A DNA stretch of 64,000 nucleotides, from positions 558,001-622,000 of the forward strand of contig NZ_FNVY01000004.1 of the NCBI RefSeq assembly GCF_900104595.1. The letters are read 5' to 3'. Of this stretch, positions 9,044-15,581 are shown piece by piece. The notes under the pieces were generated by a model, which was not told the origin of the DNA, did no database searches, and saw nothing but the letters and a program-made list of their open reading frames with translations. The first letter of the stretch is position 1. Each line of letters starts with the position of its first letter. This DNA comes from Enterococcus timonensis (GTDB lineage: Bacteria > Bacillota > Bacilli > Lactobacillales > Enterococcaceae). Both the position numbers and the translations under genes were made by a program.

Positions 9044-10813
9044 TTGGAATTTAATCAATCTGTTATTACCACAAAGGGCCGTACGTTGATGGCCAAATTG
9101 TTATCCGGGCGCACGACTGCAGCTTTTACAAAAATTGTAACTAGCTCAACGGTCTACGCCGTTTCCGCGCTCGAGGGGCTGACTGGTGTCACTAGCATCA
9201 AGCAGACAACAACTTGTCAAGCCAAGCCTAATAACGGCGCGACCGTATCTGTAGAGGGTGCTTTTGACAATAAAGGTTTGGCCGCAGGTTACGATGTAAA
9301 TACGATTGGACTTTACGCCAGCGATCCCGACGAGGGCGAAATTTTATATGCAGTGGCCACTGCCAAAACCAAAGGCTTTATGCCGGCAGATACAGGCGTG
9401 TCTAGCACAGGTTTAGTTGTTCGTTTTTACACTGAAGTGGGCAACGCCAGTCAAGTCACGATGACCGTCGACAGCGCAGCTTTTGCCACAAAGGGTGACA
9501 TCAAAGAGATAAAAAGTGATGTCGAGGACCTGCAAGGTTTTGTCGGCTATAACGACGCTGAGATTTTCGGCACGGAAGTCGATATGACTAACAAGACTTT
9601 TAAACGGTTGGCTGGGTCAATTAACCGCTCGCCAGTGGAAGGATTTGACACCATCAACACTTTTGGTGGTCGTAAGCGATGCATCTTAACCGACGATGGG
9701 AAAGTGCTAGCATACTTTGGCGAAACTGGCTACACGGAAACAGGGGCACTTTTACAAGCCATCACAAAAAATGAAGTGGTCTATCCAATCGGTACTAAAG
9801 TGCAAGTCATGGTGGAACAACCACTTTTTTATTACCGGGTAACACCGCTGGTGATGGACCCGATTACAGATGGCAAAGGTTTCCATCTGCGAAAAGCCCG
9901 CTATTATGTATCAGACAAACCTAAAACCGGCTTTAAAGTACATCCGGCCTTCATCGTAAATGGTGCCGTAAAGGAAAAAATTTATTTATCTGCTTTTGAA
10001 GGTTCTATCTATGATACTTCAACGGCTGCTTATATTTTAAACGATGAACAGATTGCTGATTTTTCTGCAGACACTTTTGCATCGATTGCAGGAGCTAAGC
10101 CTGCATCAGGTCTTACGCAAGATTTGACCCGTGCAAATCTCCGTTTACTAGCTCAAAAGCGCGGCGCGGGATGGCAACAAGCTTATGCGGCGACAGTGGC
10201 CATGACGCAGCTGTTATTTTTGATTGAGTACAACACATTTAACTGGCAAAGTATTTTGGGATTGGGTGCCACCCTTAAAACTGATGACCCGGCAAGTAAC
10301 ATGGCGGAAGTCAGCGGCGGAACGGCAACACTTGGAAATAAGAGTGGTCAGGTCGCAAACCAAAACCAAATCAACATTACAAGCTATCGTGGTGAAGAAA
10401 ATTTTTACGGCAACATCTGGAAAAACGTGGATGGCATGAACATCATGGCAAATGGCGTGCATTCCATGTTTATCGCGGACCATGATTTTGTGGAAAGCTC
10501 TTCTGCCGGAGCCTATCAGGATTGCGGCTTTACACCAGCAAAGGCAAATGGCTATACGTCTGCTTTTGGATATGGGGGCGGTGATTTTGATTGGCTCTTC
10601 ATTTCCAGTGAGGTCGCCGGCAATTCGAGTGTGCCAGTCGGAGATTATTTTTATCAAAACTATACTGCTACGGATGGCAGCGGCTGGCGTTCTGCTCGGC
10701 TTGGCGGGCGTTGGACTGATTCTTCTAATGCGGGCGGTTTCTATTGGAATCTGGGCGATTGGTCGGCGGCTCGGGATCGTGGTATCGGCGGGCGCCTGGT
10801 GTATGTCGCTTAG
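9044..10813 (+). CDS. Tail fibre/receptor-binding protein, DGR variable protein
   Basis: A 589-residue protein starting at TTG after AAAGGAGAG. Residues 1-~150 resemble a phage tail-fibre N-terminal domain (FNQSVITTKGRTLMAKLLSG and VNTIGLYASDPDEGEILYAV). Residues ~190-589 look like a C-type-lectin/formylglycine-enzyme fold with many Trp and Gly. The terminal part (GGFYWNLGDW, IGGRLVY) is the ligand-binding face known from DGR targets such as Mtd. Codons 554-587 are the variable repeat. Compared with the template, 14 residues differ (554, 556, 558, 559, 563, 565, 571, 572, 576, 578, 580, 582, 584, 587) and two codons differ silently. It probably determines host receptor binding at the tail tip. 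Confidence 0.9.
   Translation: MEFNQSVITTKGRTLMAKLLSGRTTAAFTKIVTSSTVYAVSALEGLTGVTSIKQTTTCQAKPNNGATVSVEGAFDNKGLAAGYDVNTIGLYASDPDEGEILYAVATAKTKGFMPADTGVSSTGLVVRFYTEVGNASQVTMTVDSAAFATKGDIKEIKSDVEDLQGFVGYNDAEIFGTEVDMTNKTFKRLAGSINRSPVEGFDTINTFGGRKRCILTDDGKVLAYFGETGYTETGALLQAITKNEVVYPIGTKVQVMVEQPLFYYRVTPLVMDPITDGKGFHLRKARYYVSDKPKTGFKVHPAFIVNGAVKEKIYLSAFEGSIYDTSTAAYILNDEQIADFSADTFASIAGAKPASGLTQDLTRANLRLLAQKRGAGWQQAYAATVAMTQLLFLIEYNTFNWQSILGLGATLKTDDPASNMAEVSGGTATLGNKSGQVANQNQINITSYRGEENFYGNIWKNVDGMNIMANGVHSMFIADHDFVESSSAGAYQDCGFTPAKANGYTSAFGYGGGDFDWLFISSEVAGNSSVPVGDYFYQNYTATDGSGWRSARLGGRWTDSSNAGGFYWNLGDWSAARDRGIGGRLVYVA
10703..10805 (+). repeat. DGR variable repeat (VR)
   Basis: The 3' end of the tail-fibre gene, 103 bp long and alignable without gaps to the TR at 10871-10973 (constant offset of 168). 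There are 20 differences, every one at a TR adenine: 16 A-to-G, 3 A-to-C and 1 A-to-T. All 72 non-adenine positions are identical. It ends eight bases before the last base of the stop codon. This is the direct signature of adenine-specific mutagenic retrohoming. Confidence 0.97.
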
Positions 10814-11104
10814 GATTTAAAAGCTTTTTTGGCAATGTTGCGTTGATTTATCATCCGCCCTTTTATCCCCAGCGGGAATTGGAATAATTCTTCTAATACG
10901 GGCAGTTTCTATTGGAATCTGAACAATTGGTCGGCGAATCGGAATCGTAATATCAGCGGGCACCTAGTAAATGCAAATTAAAGTACCACCGTGAAACAGC
11001 ATTGCCATGCCACTTGGCAAAATATAAAAAATGAGTGATGCCCGGTGAGTAGGTTGACTCTCGAAAGTCGGGCTTGAACTTGCATACAATAGGAGAAAAA
11101 ACTA
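10814..11104 (+). ncRNA. Presumed TR RNA with upstream leader and downstream spacer
   Basis: This non-coding stretch between the target gene and the RT contains the TR. Upstream TGGCAATG (10830-10837) is perfectly complementary to downstream CATTGCCA (11000-11007) and could bracket the TR. TTGCCA/TGGCAA (11002-11007/11015-11020) can form an alternative local hairpin. GCCCG (11040-11044) and CGGGC (11069-11073) enclose a second stem with GACT/AGTC inside. In Bordetella phage DGR a structured spacer of similar length is needed for cDNA priming. The equivalence here is inference, and no promoter or terminator was recognised. Confidence 0.55.
10871..10973 (+). repeat. DGR template repeat (TR)
   Basis: A non-coding 103-bp copy of the VR that keeps the VR reading frame open and is rich in AAY (Asn) codons: 11 of them, nine altered in the VR. 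It contains 31 adenines, of which 20 are changed in the VR. AAY codons can mutate to many residues without producing a stop, as known for DGR templates. It lies 65 bp after the VR and about 130 bp before the reverse transcriptase. Confidence 0.97.
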
Positions 11105-12163
11105 TTGAAAAGAATCGGTAACCTGTATGAAAAAATCTATGATATGGATAATTTAAAATTGGCTCATATACATGCCCGAAAAGGTAAAGGCTGGTATGAA
11201 GAAGTAAAAGCCATGAATAAAGACCCAGATAAATATTTAAATCTATTGCAGGAAATGCTTATTAATCATACTTATCAGACATCAGAGTATAAGACCTTTA
11301 TCAAAAAAGAAAAGGCCAAAGAGCGCCTGATTTATAAGCTTCCATATTTTCCTGATCGTATTTGTCAGTGGGCAATTTTGCAGGCAGTTGAGCCATATCT
11401 GCTTAAGTTTTTAACGGCAGATACCTATTCAGCTATACCTAAAAAAGGCATTCATGACTGTCTTAAAAGGGTGCAAAGAGCGGTCAATAGTGAGAGCCCT
11501 GGCACAAAATATTGTCTCAAGATTGATGCCAAGAAATTTTATCCGTCAATTAATCACGACATCTTAAAAGCAAAGTACCGGCGACTTTTTAAAGACCAGG
11601 AGTTGCTTTGGCTGTTGGATGAGATAATTGATTCTACGCCAGGAGATACAGGAATTCCCATTGGTAATTACTTATCGCAATACAGCGGTAATTTTTATCT
11701 GGGCGCTTTTGATCACTGGGCAAAAGAGGTTTTGCGGGTCAAATACTACTATAGATATATGGATGACATAGTCATTTTTGACGAGTCTAAAGAGATACTA
11801 CACAATCAGCGTAAGCAAATAGATCAGTATTTTGTTGAGACGCTTAAGCTCACTGTAAAAGACAATTGGCAGGTCTTTCCGACAAATGTCAGAGGTGTTG
11901 ACTTTGTCGGCTATCGCGTTTTTAAGGGTTATACGTTGCTGCGGAAATCCACCGCAACAAATATGAAGCGGCAACTGCGAAAAATTCGCAGAAGGCATGA
12001 GGCTGGAGAGGAGATTAGTTTTACTGATTTTTGCTCGGTCCAGTCCTATAAAGGCTGGATAAAGCACTGCAACAGCTATCGGCTTTACAAAAAGTATTTT
12101 GAGCCAATAGAGCCAGCCATTAAAGAATATTATGATAAAAATTTGAAAGGTGGAAGAGCATGA
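11105..12163 (+). CDS. DGR reverse transcriptase
   Basis: A 352-residue reverse transcriptase. It has the first catalytic Asp in LKIDAKKFYPSI (D141), the DGR-specific motif IGNYLSQ (186-192, where retroviral and group II enzymes usually have QGxxxSP) and the catalytic YMDD at 218-221. It copies TR RNA into adenine-mutated cDNA that replaces the VR. The start is TTG, nine bases after AGGAG (11091-11095). The length is normal for DGR RTs. It overlaps the next ORF by four bases (ATGA), so it is transcribed with the tail genes. No avd gene separates it from the TR. Confidence 0.95.
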   Translation: MKRIGNLYEKIYDMDNLKLAHIHARKGKGWYEEVKAMNKDPDKYLNLLQEMLINHTYQTSEYKTFIKKEKAKERLIYKLPYFPDRICQWAILQAVEPYLLKFLTADTYSAIPKKGIHDCLKRVQRAVNSESPGTKYCLKIDAKKFYPSINHDILKAKYRRLFKDQELLWLLDEIIDSTPGDTGIPIGNYLSQYSGNFYLGAFDHWAKEVLRVKYYYRYMDDIVIFDESKEILHNQRKQIDQYFVETLKLTVKDNWQVFPTNVRGVDFVGYRVFKGYTLLRKSTATNMKRQLRKIRRRHEAGEEISFTDFCSVQSYKGWIKHCNSYRLYKKYFEPIEPAIKEYYDKNLKGGRA

Positions 12164-12423
12164 AAAATCATGGGTTAGTGAAAAGCACCGTAGAGCCACA
12201 AGCACTTGTGGTGGATGATGAAAGTGTCTGGGTGGCAGAAAACGTCACACCCGTAAAAGAAGAGGCAGCAGAAGGCGAACAGGCCTTTGAGGGCTACGAG
12301 TATCAGCTGCATCAGTACTCAAAAGATGAGTACATTTTGCTGCTGGATCAGCGTGACAAAAACAAATCAGATGCGATTTTGGAGCTGTCCGAAATCGTGG
12401 CAGGAATGATGGAGGGGGCGTAA
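12160..12423 (+). CDS. Small acidic phage protein of unknown function
   Basis: An 87-residue acidic protein (many Glu/Asp; EYQLHQYSKDEYILLLDQRD in the middle), starting with an ATGA overlap on the RT stop. I do not recognise a family. It sits between fibre/RT and the lysis genes, where tail-accessory or assembly proteins are often found. It is too short and too acidic to be a typical Avd, which is a basic four-helix protein of about 125 residues. Confidence 0.7.
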   Translation: MKNHGLVKSTVEPQALVVDDESVWVAENVTPVKEEAAEGEQAFEGYEYQLHQYSKDEYILLLDQRDKNKSDAILELSEIVAGMMEGA

Positions 12424-12425
12424 AA

Positions 12426-12563
12426 ATGGTAAATTTTTTTGTGGGTGAAATCCAAATCGGGCGTATCACCGTTGAGGCAGTACCATCGCTTTGGCGCAAA
12501 AAGGTACAAGCTAAAATTACGGAATTGACGGAAAAAGAAAGCGCGGAAGAGGCCGAAAAATAG
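12426..12563 (+). CDS. Small CD1375/XkdX-like phage protein
   Basis: A 45-residue ORF from ATG 12426, three bases after the previous stop. It begins MVNFFVGEIQIGRITVEAVP and ends in a Glu-rich tail. Tiny proteins of this pattern (hydrophobic start, GR/K-T-x-E-x-VP, basic helix) sit just after tail-fibre genes in many Firmicutes prophages and are called XkdX or CD1375-like. Function unknown. It is followed by a short T-rich stretch before the next gene. Confidence 0.6.
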   Translation: MVNFFVGEIQIGRITVEAVPSLWRKKVQAKITELTEKESAEEAEK

Positions 12564-12596
12564 GCCTCTATTTTTTTTGAAAAGAAGGAATGGGGA

Positions 12597-12815
12597 TTGA
12601 GTGAAACAATTATCGTGTCGGTCATCAGCTTGGTTGGCACACTTGGTGGAGCTTTTGGCGGGATTGTGGTTGCTAATAAGCTGACCACATATCGAATTGA
12701 GCAACTTGAAAAAAAAGTAGAAAAACACAACAACATCGTCGAACGCACTTTTGAGCTCGAGGGTAAAATGCGGGAAGCGGAACACGACATTATGGAAATG
12801 AAAGGGAAGAAATAA
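12597..12815 (+). CDS. Membrane-anchored coiled-coil protein, lysis-module associated (XhlA-like)
   Basis: A 72-residue protein starting at TTG after AAGGAATGGGG. One N-terminal membrane segment (TIIVSVISLVGTLGGAFGGIVVA) is followed by a charged helix with coiled-coil character (EQLEKKVEKHNNIVERTFELEG). Proteins of this shape precede holins in PBSX-like prophages (XhlA), although there the membrane segment is usually C-terminal, so the family assignment is tentative. It lies two bases before the holin start. Confidence 0.6.
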   Translation: MSETIIVSVISLVGTLGGAFGGIVVANKLTTYRIEQLEKKVEKHNNIVERTFELEGKMREAEHDIMEMKGKK

Positions 12816-12816
12816 T

Positions 12817-13077
12817 ATGAACAACATTTTAGCAGCAGCAAGCGTAATTGGTGTAATCGTAATGGCGGTCACCCAGCTGGTTAAGTCCAGCGTGCCAGAT
12901 AACAAGTGGTTGCCTGTAATCAATGTCTTTATCGGTCTTTTGCTAGGGGTCGCTTATGCGGCCTCTTTTGCATCAGGAGAGATTGTTTTATATGCCTGGG
13001 GCGGAGCTATCGCAGGACTAGCTGCGGGTGGCTTTTATGACCTTGGCGCGGGCTTAATTAAAAAGGAGGAAAAATAA
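12817..13077 (+). CDS. Phage holin
   Basis: An 86-residue protein with two or three hydrophobic segments (ASVIGVIVMAVTQLV, LPVINVFIGLLLGVAYAASFA, LYAWGGAIAGLAAGGF) and a charged C-terminus (LIKKEEK). This is the size and topology of small holins such as Listeria phage Hol118. It would permeabilise the membrane at the end of the lytic cycle. Its stop overlaps the endolysin start (TAATG), the usual holin-lysin pairing. Confidence 0.85.
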   Translation: MNNILAAASVIGVIVMAVTQLVKSSVPDNKWLPVINVFIGLLLGVAYAASFASGEIVLYAWGGAIAGLAAGGFYDLGAGLIKKEEK

Positions 13078-14054
13078 TGTTGCCTATTCAAAAGCGCATC
13101 TCAGCGTATAATTTTAATAATAGCAATAGCGTAAAATATATTGTGGTGCATGATGTTGGCGCGCAATCTACTGCAAAAAATAACGTGGATTACTTTTTTG
13201 GCGGCAATCGAAACGCCTCCGCGCATTATTTTGTTGATGATTCCAGCATTTGGCAAAGTGTAGAAGAAAGTCATGGGGCTTGGCATTGCGGGGATGGTCA
13301 TGGTAAATATGGTATTACTAACTCAAATAGCATTGGGATTGAGATGTGCTTACCCAGTGGCGCGGTAACGGAAAAAACAGAAGCTAATACCTTAGAACTC
13401 GTCAAACATTTGCAATCAAAATATGGGGTGGATAATGCGCATGTTGTGCGCCACTATGATGCCAGCCGTAAAAATTGCCCGGCGCAATTTAATTTGGATG
13501 GCAAATGGACGCGATGGAATGCCTTTAAAGCTAAGCTTGCGGGCACGCCCAGTAAACCCGCTGCTGACGTTCCTGCACCATCTAAGCCAGCTGCCGGTGG
13601 AGGATATGTTGTAAAAGCATGGAACAAAAAACAAGTAGTTGATATCGACGTTTTAAACGTCCGGACGACTGCCACAAGTCAGTCTACACTAGTGCGGCAG
13701 CTTAAAAAGGGACAAACATTTACCGCCACGCGAATCATCACCAACGGCGAACAAGTTGGCCAATATAAGTCATGGTTTGAGGCGGATGGCTGGGGTTGGG
13801 TTTCTGGGGCGTATGTGACAGAGATTAAAGCAAGCACGCCAAAGTTAAAAGGCTCGGATTTACCAAATTCCGGCCGATACACTTTTACCGCGAATACAAA
13901 TATCAGATCTAATGCTTCGACTGGCTCATCTGTTGTTGGACTATATTCAAAAGGTCAATCAGTCATCTATGACAGCAAAGTGACCGCTGGTGGTTACGTG
14001 TGGCTATCCTACATTGGAGCCTCTGGCAATCGGAGATATGTTGCTGTAGTTTAA
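13077..14054 (+). CDS. Endolysin: N-acetylmuramoyl-L-alanine amidase with two SH3 domains
   Basis: A 325-residue cell-wall hydrolase. Residues ~10-150 form an Amidase_2/PGRP domain with zinc-ligand candidates H25 in YIVVHDVG and the His in VVRHYDASRKNCPAQ. It cleaves the amide between MurNAc and L-Ala. A Pro/Ala linker (~160-180) follows. Two SH3-like wall-binding domains cover ~180-250 (VDIDVLNVRTTATSQS) and ~260-325 (FTANTNIRSNASTGSS). It is coupled to the holin and followed by a strong terminator, ending the late operon. Confidence 0.93.
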   Translation: MLPIQKRISAYNFNNSNSVKYIVVHDVGAQSTAKNNVDYFFGGNRNASAHYFVDDSSIWQSVEESHGAWHCGDGHGKYGITNSNSIGIEMCLPSGAVTEKTEANTLELVKHLQSKYGVDNAHVVRHYDASRKNCPAQFNLDGKWTRWNAFKAKLAGTPSKPAADVPAPSKPAAGGGYVVKAWNKKQVVDIDVLNVRTTATSQSTLVRQLKKGQTFTATRIITNGEQVGQYKSWFEADGWGWVSGAYVTEIKASTPKLKGSDLPNSGRYTFTANTNIRSNASTGSSVVGLYSKGQSVIYDSKVTAGGYVWLSYIGASGNRRYVAVV

Positions 14055-14064
14055 TAATAGAAGA

Positions 14065-14104
14065 AACCCCACATTCATTCGCGAGCGTGGGGTTATTTTT
14101 TTTA
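14065..14104 (+). terminator. Rho-independent terminator after endolysin
   Basis: The stem AACCCCAC (from 14065) pairs with GTGGGGTT (to 14094) and is followed by a run of T. It terminates the prophage late operon. Confidence 0.9.
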
Positions 14105-14119
14105 TTCTTATGAATTTTT

Positions 14120-14141
14120 AAGGGGGCAAAAAGGGGGCAAA
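14120..14141. repeat. Tandem 11-bp repeat near the prophage end
   Basis: Two perfect copies of AAGGGGGCAAA stand head to tail, just outside the endolysin terminator and before the first host-like terminator. They could be part of the right attachment region or integrase arm sites, but the left end of the prophage is outside the window, so no att core can be confirmed. The remaining stretch 14142-14324 shows nothing else recognisable. Confidence 0.6.
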
Positions 14142-14324
14142 AGTAATAATACTTTGTCTGTTTTTCGTCATTTTTGACTGAAAGTTTTATCTTAATGTAA
14201 CCTTAAAATGCCGGTATTATCGCATTTTACTACTTCTGGAAAATTATTGGCAAAACCTTGGGATCCCATGGGCGCCCTTGCTTAAAAATTCTCCAATTGC
14301 TTTTCTTCTCAGTAGGATAGCGGC

Positions 14325-14368
14325 AGACTTACTCAAAACTATTTAAGTTTTGAGTAAGTCTTTTTTTG
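14325..14368 (+). terminator. Strong terminator, probably host
   Basis: A perfect 16-bp stem, AGACTTACTCAAAACT with its complement at 14346-14361, a 5-nt loop and then seven T. No gene directly precedes it inside the window. It probably belonged to the host gene beside the prophage attachment site. Confidence 0.88.
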
Positions 14369-14410
14369 CGTTAAAAAAAGGTTTGGAATTTATATTAAAA
14401 GGATAAAAGA

Positions 14411-14478
14411 ACCAATTACGACCAAAAACAGACCATTTACGACAAGAGTATTGATTAAAAAAAGAACTAAGATATACT
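14411..14478 (+). promoter_or_regulatory. Promoter with upstream 21-bp-spaced direct repeats
   Basis: TTGATT (14451-14456) and TATACT (14473-14478), spaced 16 bp, form a good sigma-A promoter. Directly upstream lie ACCAATTACGAC (14411-14422) and ACCATTTACGAC (14432-14443), two near-identical direct repeats with a 21-bp period ending 7 bp before the -35. That geometry is typical of operators for LytTR-type response regulators. The regulator identity is inference. Confidence 0.6.
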
Positions 14479-14607
14479 CAGTGTAGAAAGCAAAAGTGAG
14501 TCAGATAAGTCATCAAGAAATGAAAGGATGTCGTTTGGTTTTAAAATTTTTTTTCTAAAAATGAAGTTTGTCTAACAAAAAATATTATGAAGTGGTAGGT
14601 GTAATCT

Positions 14608-15039
14608 ATGTCGGTCAAACCCAAGTTAAAGGTTAGGTTGATTCTAAGAATTCTAAATGGTTTAGTCATCTTAAGTTTGCTTGTCGGTATCGTCTATCTT
14701 TTGATTGAGAAAAAACAAACGGCAGATGTTTTTCAGCGCTCCATCCTTACTTCTGAATATCTTGCTAAAGATATCCCAGCCGATTTTTGGCAAAATGATG
14801 GTGGAAATGCAGTCCAAATAATGCCCAATTATGAAAAGAAAAATTATGTTCAATTTGTATCTAGTGATCAAACTGATCGCAAAATTATCTGGGAAACGAA
14901 ATATGAATTGATTGGTAATGGCGTTTTTCAATTAGGTGAGAATGAAGGATTTTTAGTGACCTCGCCAACGGGTCTTCTTCAAGTTAAATTAAAGAAAGTC
15001 CATCCTTTGATTTTTGAAGAATATATGGTCAAAAAATGA
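14608..15039 (+). CDS. Membrane-anchored protein of unknown function
   Basis: A 143-residue protein with one N-terminal membrane segment (LILRILNGLVILSLLVGIVYLLI) and an extracytoplasmic remainder with no family I recognise. It starts with ATG after GGTAGGTG, a moderate ribosome binding site. It has its own promoter with direct repeats about 130 bp upstream and its own terminator, so it is a single-gene unit. The long leader and the LytTR-like repeats hint at signal-dependent expression. Confidence 0.65.
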   Translation: MSVKPKLKVRLILRILNGLVILSLLVGIVYLLIEKKQTADVFQRSILTSEYLAKDIPADFWQNDGGNAVQIMPNYEKKNYVQFVSSDQTDRKIIWETKYELIGNGVFQLGENEGFLVTSPTGLLQVKLKKVHPLIFEEYMVKK

Positions 15040-15050
15040 TTACAACTTAA

Positions 15051-15096
15051 AAAAAGGAAGCTACCCTTCAAAATAAGGGATAGCTTCCTTTTTTAT
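15051..15096 (+). terminator. Rho-independent terminator
   Basis: GGAAGCTACCCTT (15056-15068) pairs with the complementary arm ending at 15088, with one bulge, followed by a T tract. It ends the unit starting at 14608. Confidence 0.9.
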
Positions 15097-15140
15097 TTCA
15101 AGCCAAATGACCACGTCTGATTAAACAAAATAATAGAAAG

Positions 15141-15192
15141 AAAAAAATGCCCATCAAAAATTAGTCGGCAGACTAAACTTTGACGGGCATTT
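15141..15192 (-). terminator. Terminator of the small minus-strand gene
   Basis: The inverted repeat AATGCCC...GGGCATT has an inner TTAGTC/GACTAA stem, with a T tract when read on the minus strand. It lies 25 bp after the stop of the gene at 15217-15396. Confidence 0.8.
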
Positions 15193-15216
15193 ATCGATGG
15201 TGCTGGATGATAATTA

Positions 15217-15396
15217 TTAACGGTCTTCTGGAAATGGTCCTTGGGTTTGATCAGGGGTGACATAAAAATCTTTATTTAAGGCGTCGATATCTTCAGGATT
15301 TTTATCCTCAAGATTTTCTAACTTCGCTTTTTTTCGATCCGCCTGAGCAAGTTTTTCCTCTAATTCTTCTTTGGTAGGCTTTTTTTTGTCTGTCAT
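15217..15396 (-). CDS. Small charged hypothetical protein
   Basis: A 59-residue, highly charged protein (MTDKKKPTKEELEEKLAQAD at the start, ending TQGPFPEDR) with an AGGAGGG ribosome binding site seven bases before the ATG and a terminator after it. It is probably helical in the first half. No family is recognised. The translation signals and isolated transcription unit argue that it is a real gene. Confidence 0.7.
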   Translation of the reverse strand: MTDKKKPTKEELEEKLAQADRKKAKLENLEDKNPEDIDALNKDFYVTPDQTQGPFPEDR

Positions 15397-15473
15397 AAAT
15401 AATCCCTCCTTGTAGTTTAAGCATACAAGAGATTTTATTATTTGAAAAAGATATGCACCTAGAAAAAATTTTT

Positions 15474-15503
15474 TTGAAAATTGTATCCGGCGCGTGTTAT
15501 ACT
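15474..15503 (+). promoter_or_regulatory. prfC promoter
   Basis: TTGAAA (15474-15479), an 18-bp spacer and TATACT (15498-15503), about 80 bp before the prfC start. Confidence 0.7.
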
Positions 15504-15581
15504 AATTTGAATCTAAAAGTGAGGTTGAACAATGTAAATAGAAAATTTAAATCAAAATGACCACTTAAAAAAGGAGCAACT

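Noticed and set aside
10819-10828. Hairpin just after the VR that would mark the DGR target, as in Bordetella
   Set aside because: AAAAGCTTTT is a palindrome without a loop and is AT-rich; it does not resemble the GC-rich target hairpin with a tetraloop, so it is not claimed.
12160-12423. Avd accessory protein of the DGR
   Set aside because: The product is acidic and 87 residues long; known Avd proteins are basic and ~125 residues. It is kept as an unknown phage protein.
14120-14141. Prophage attachment core
   Set aside because: The left end is not in the window, so a repeated core cannot be shown; reported only as a tandem repeat.
14524-14562. Twelve-codon ORF before the 14608 gene as a signal peptide
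   Set aside because: Very short, low complexity (ends KFFF) and only one chance ATG; no processing motif.
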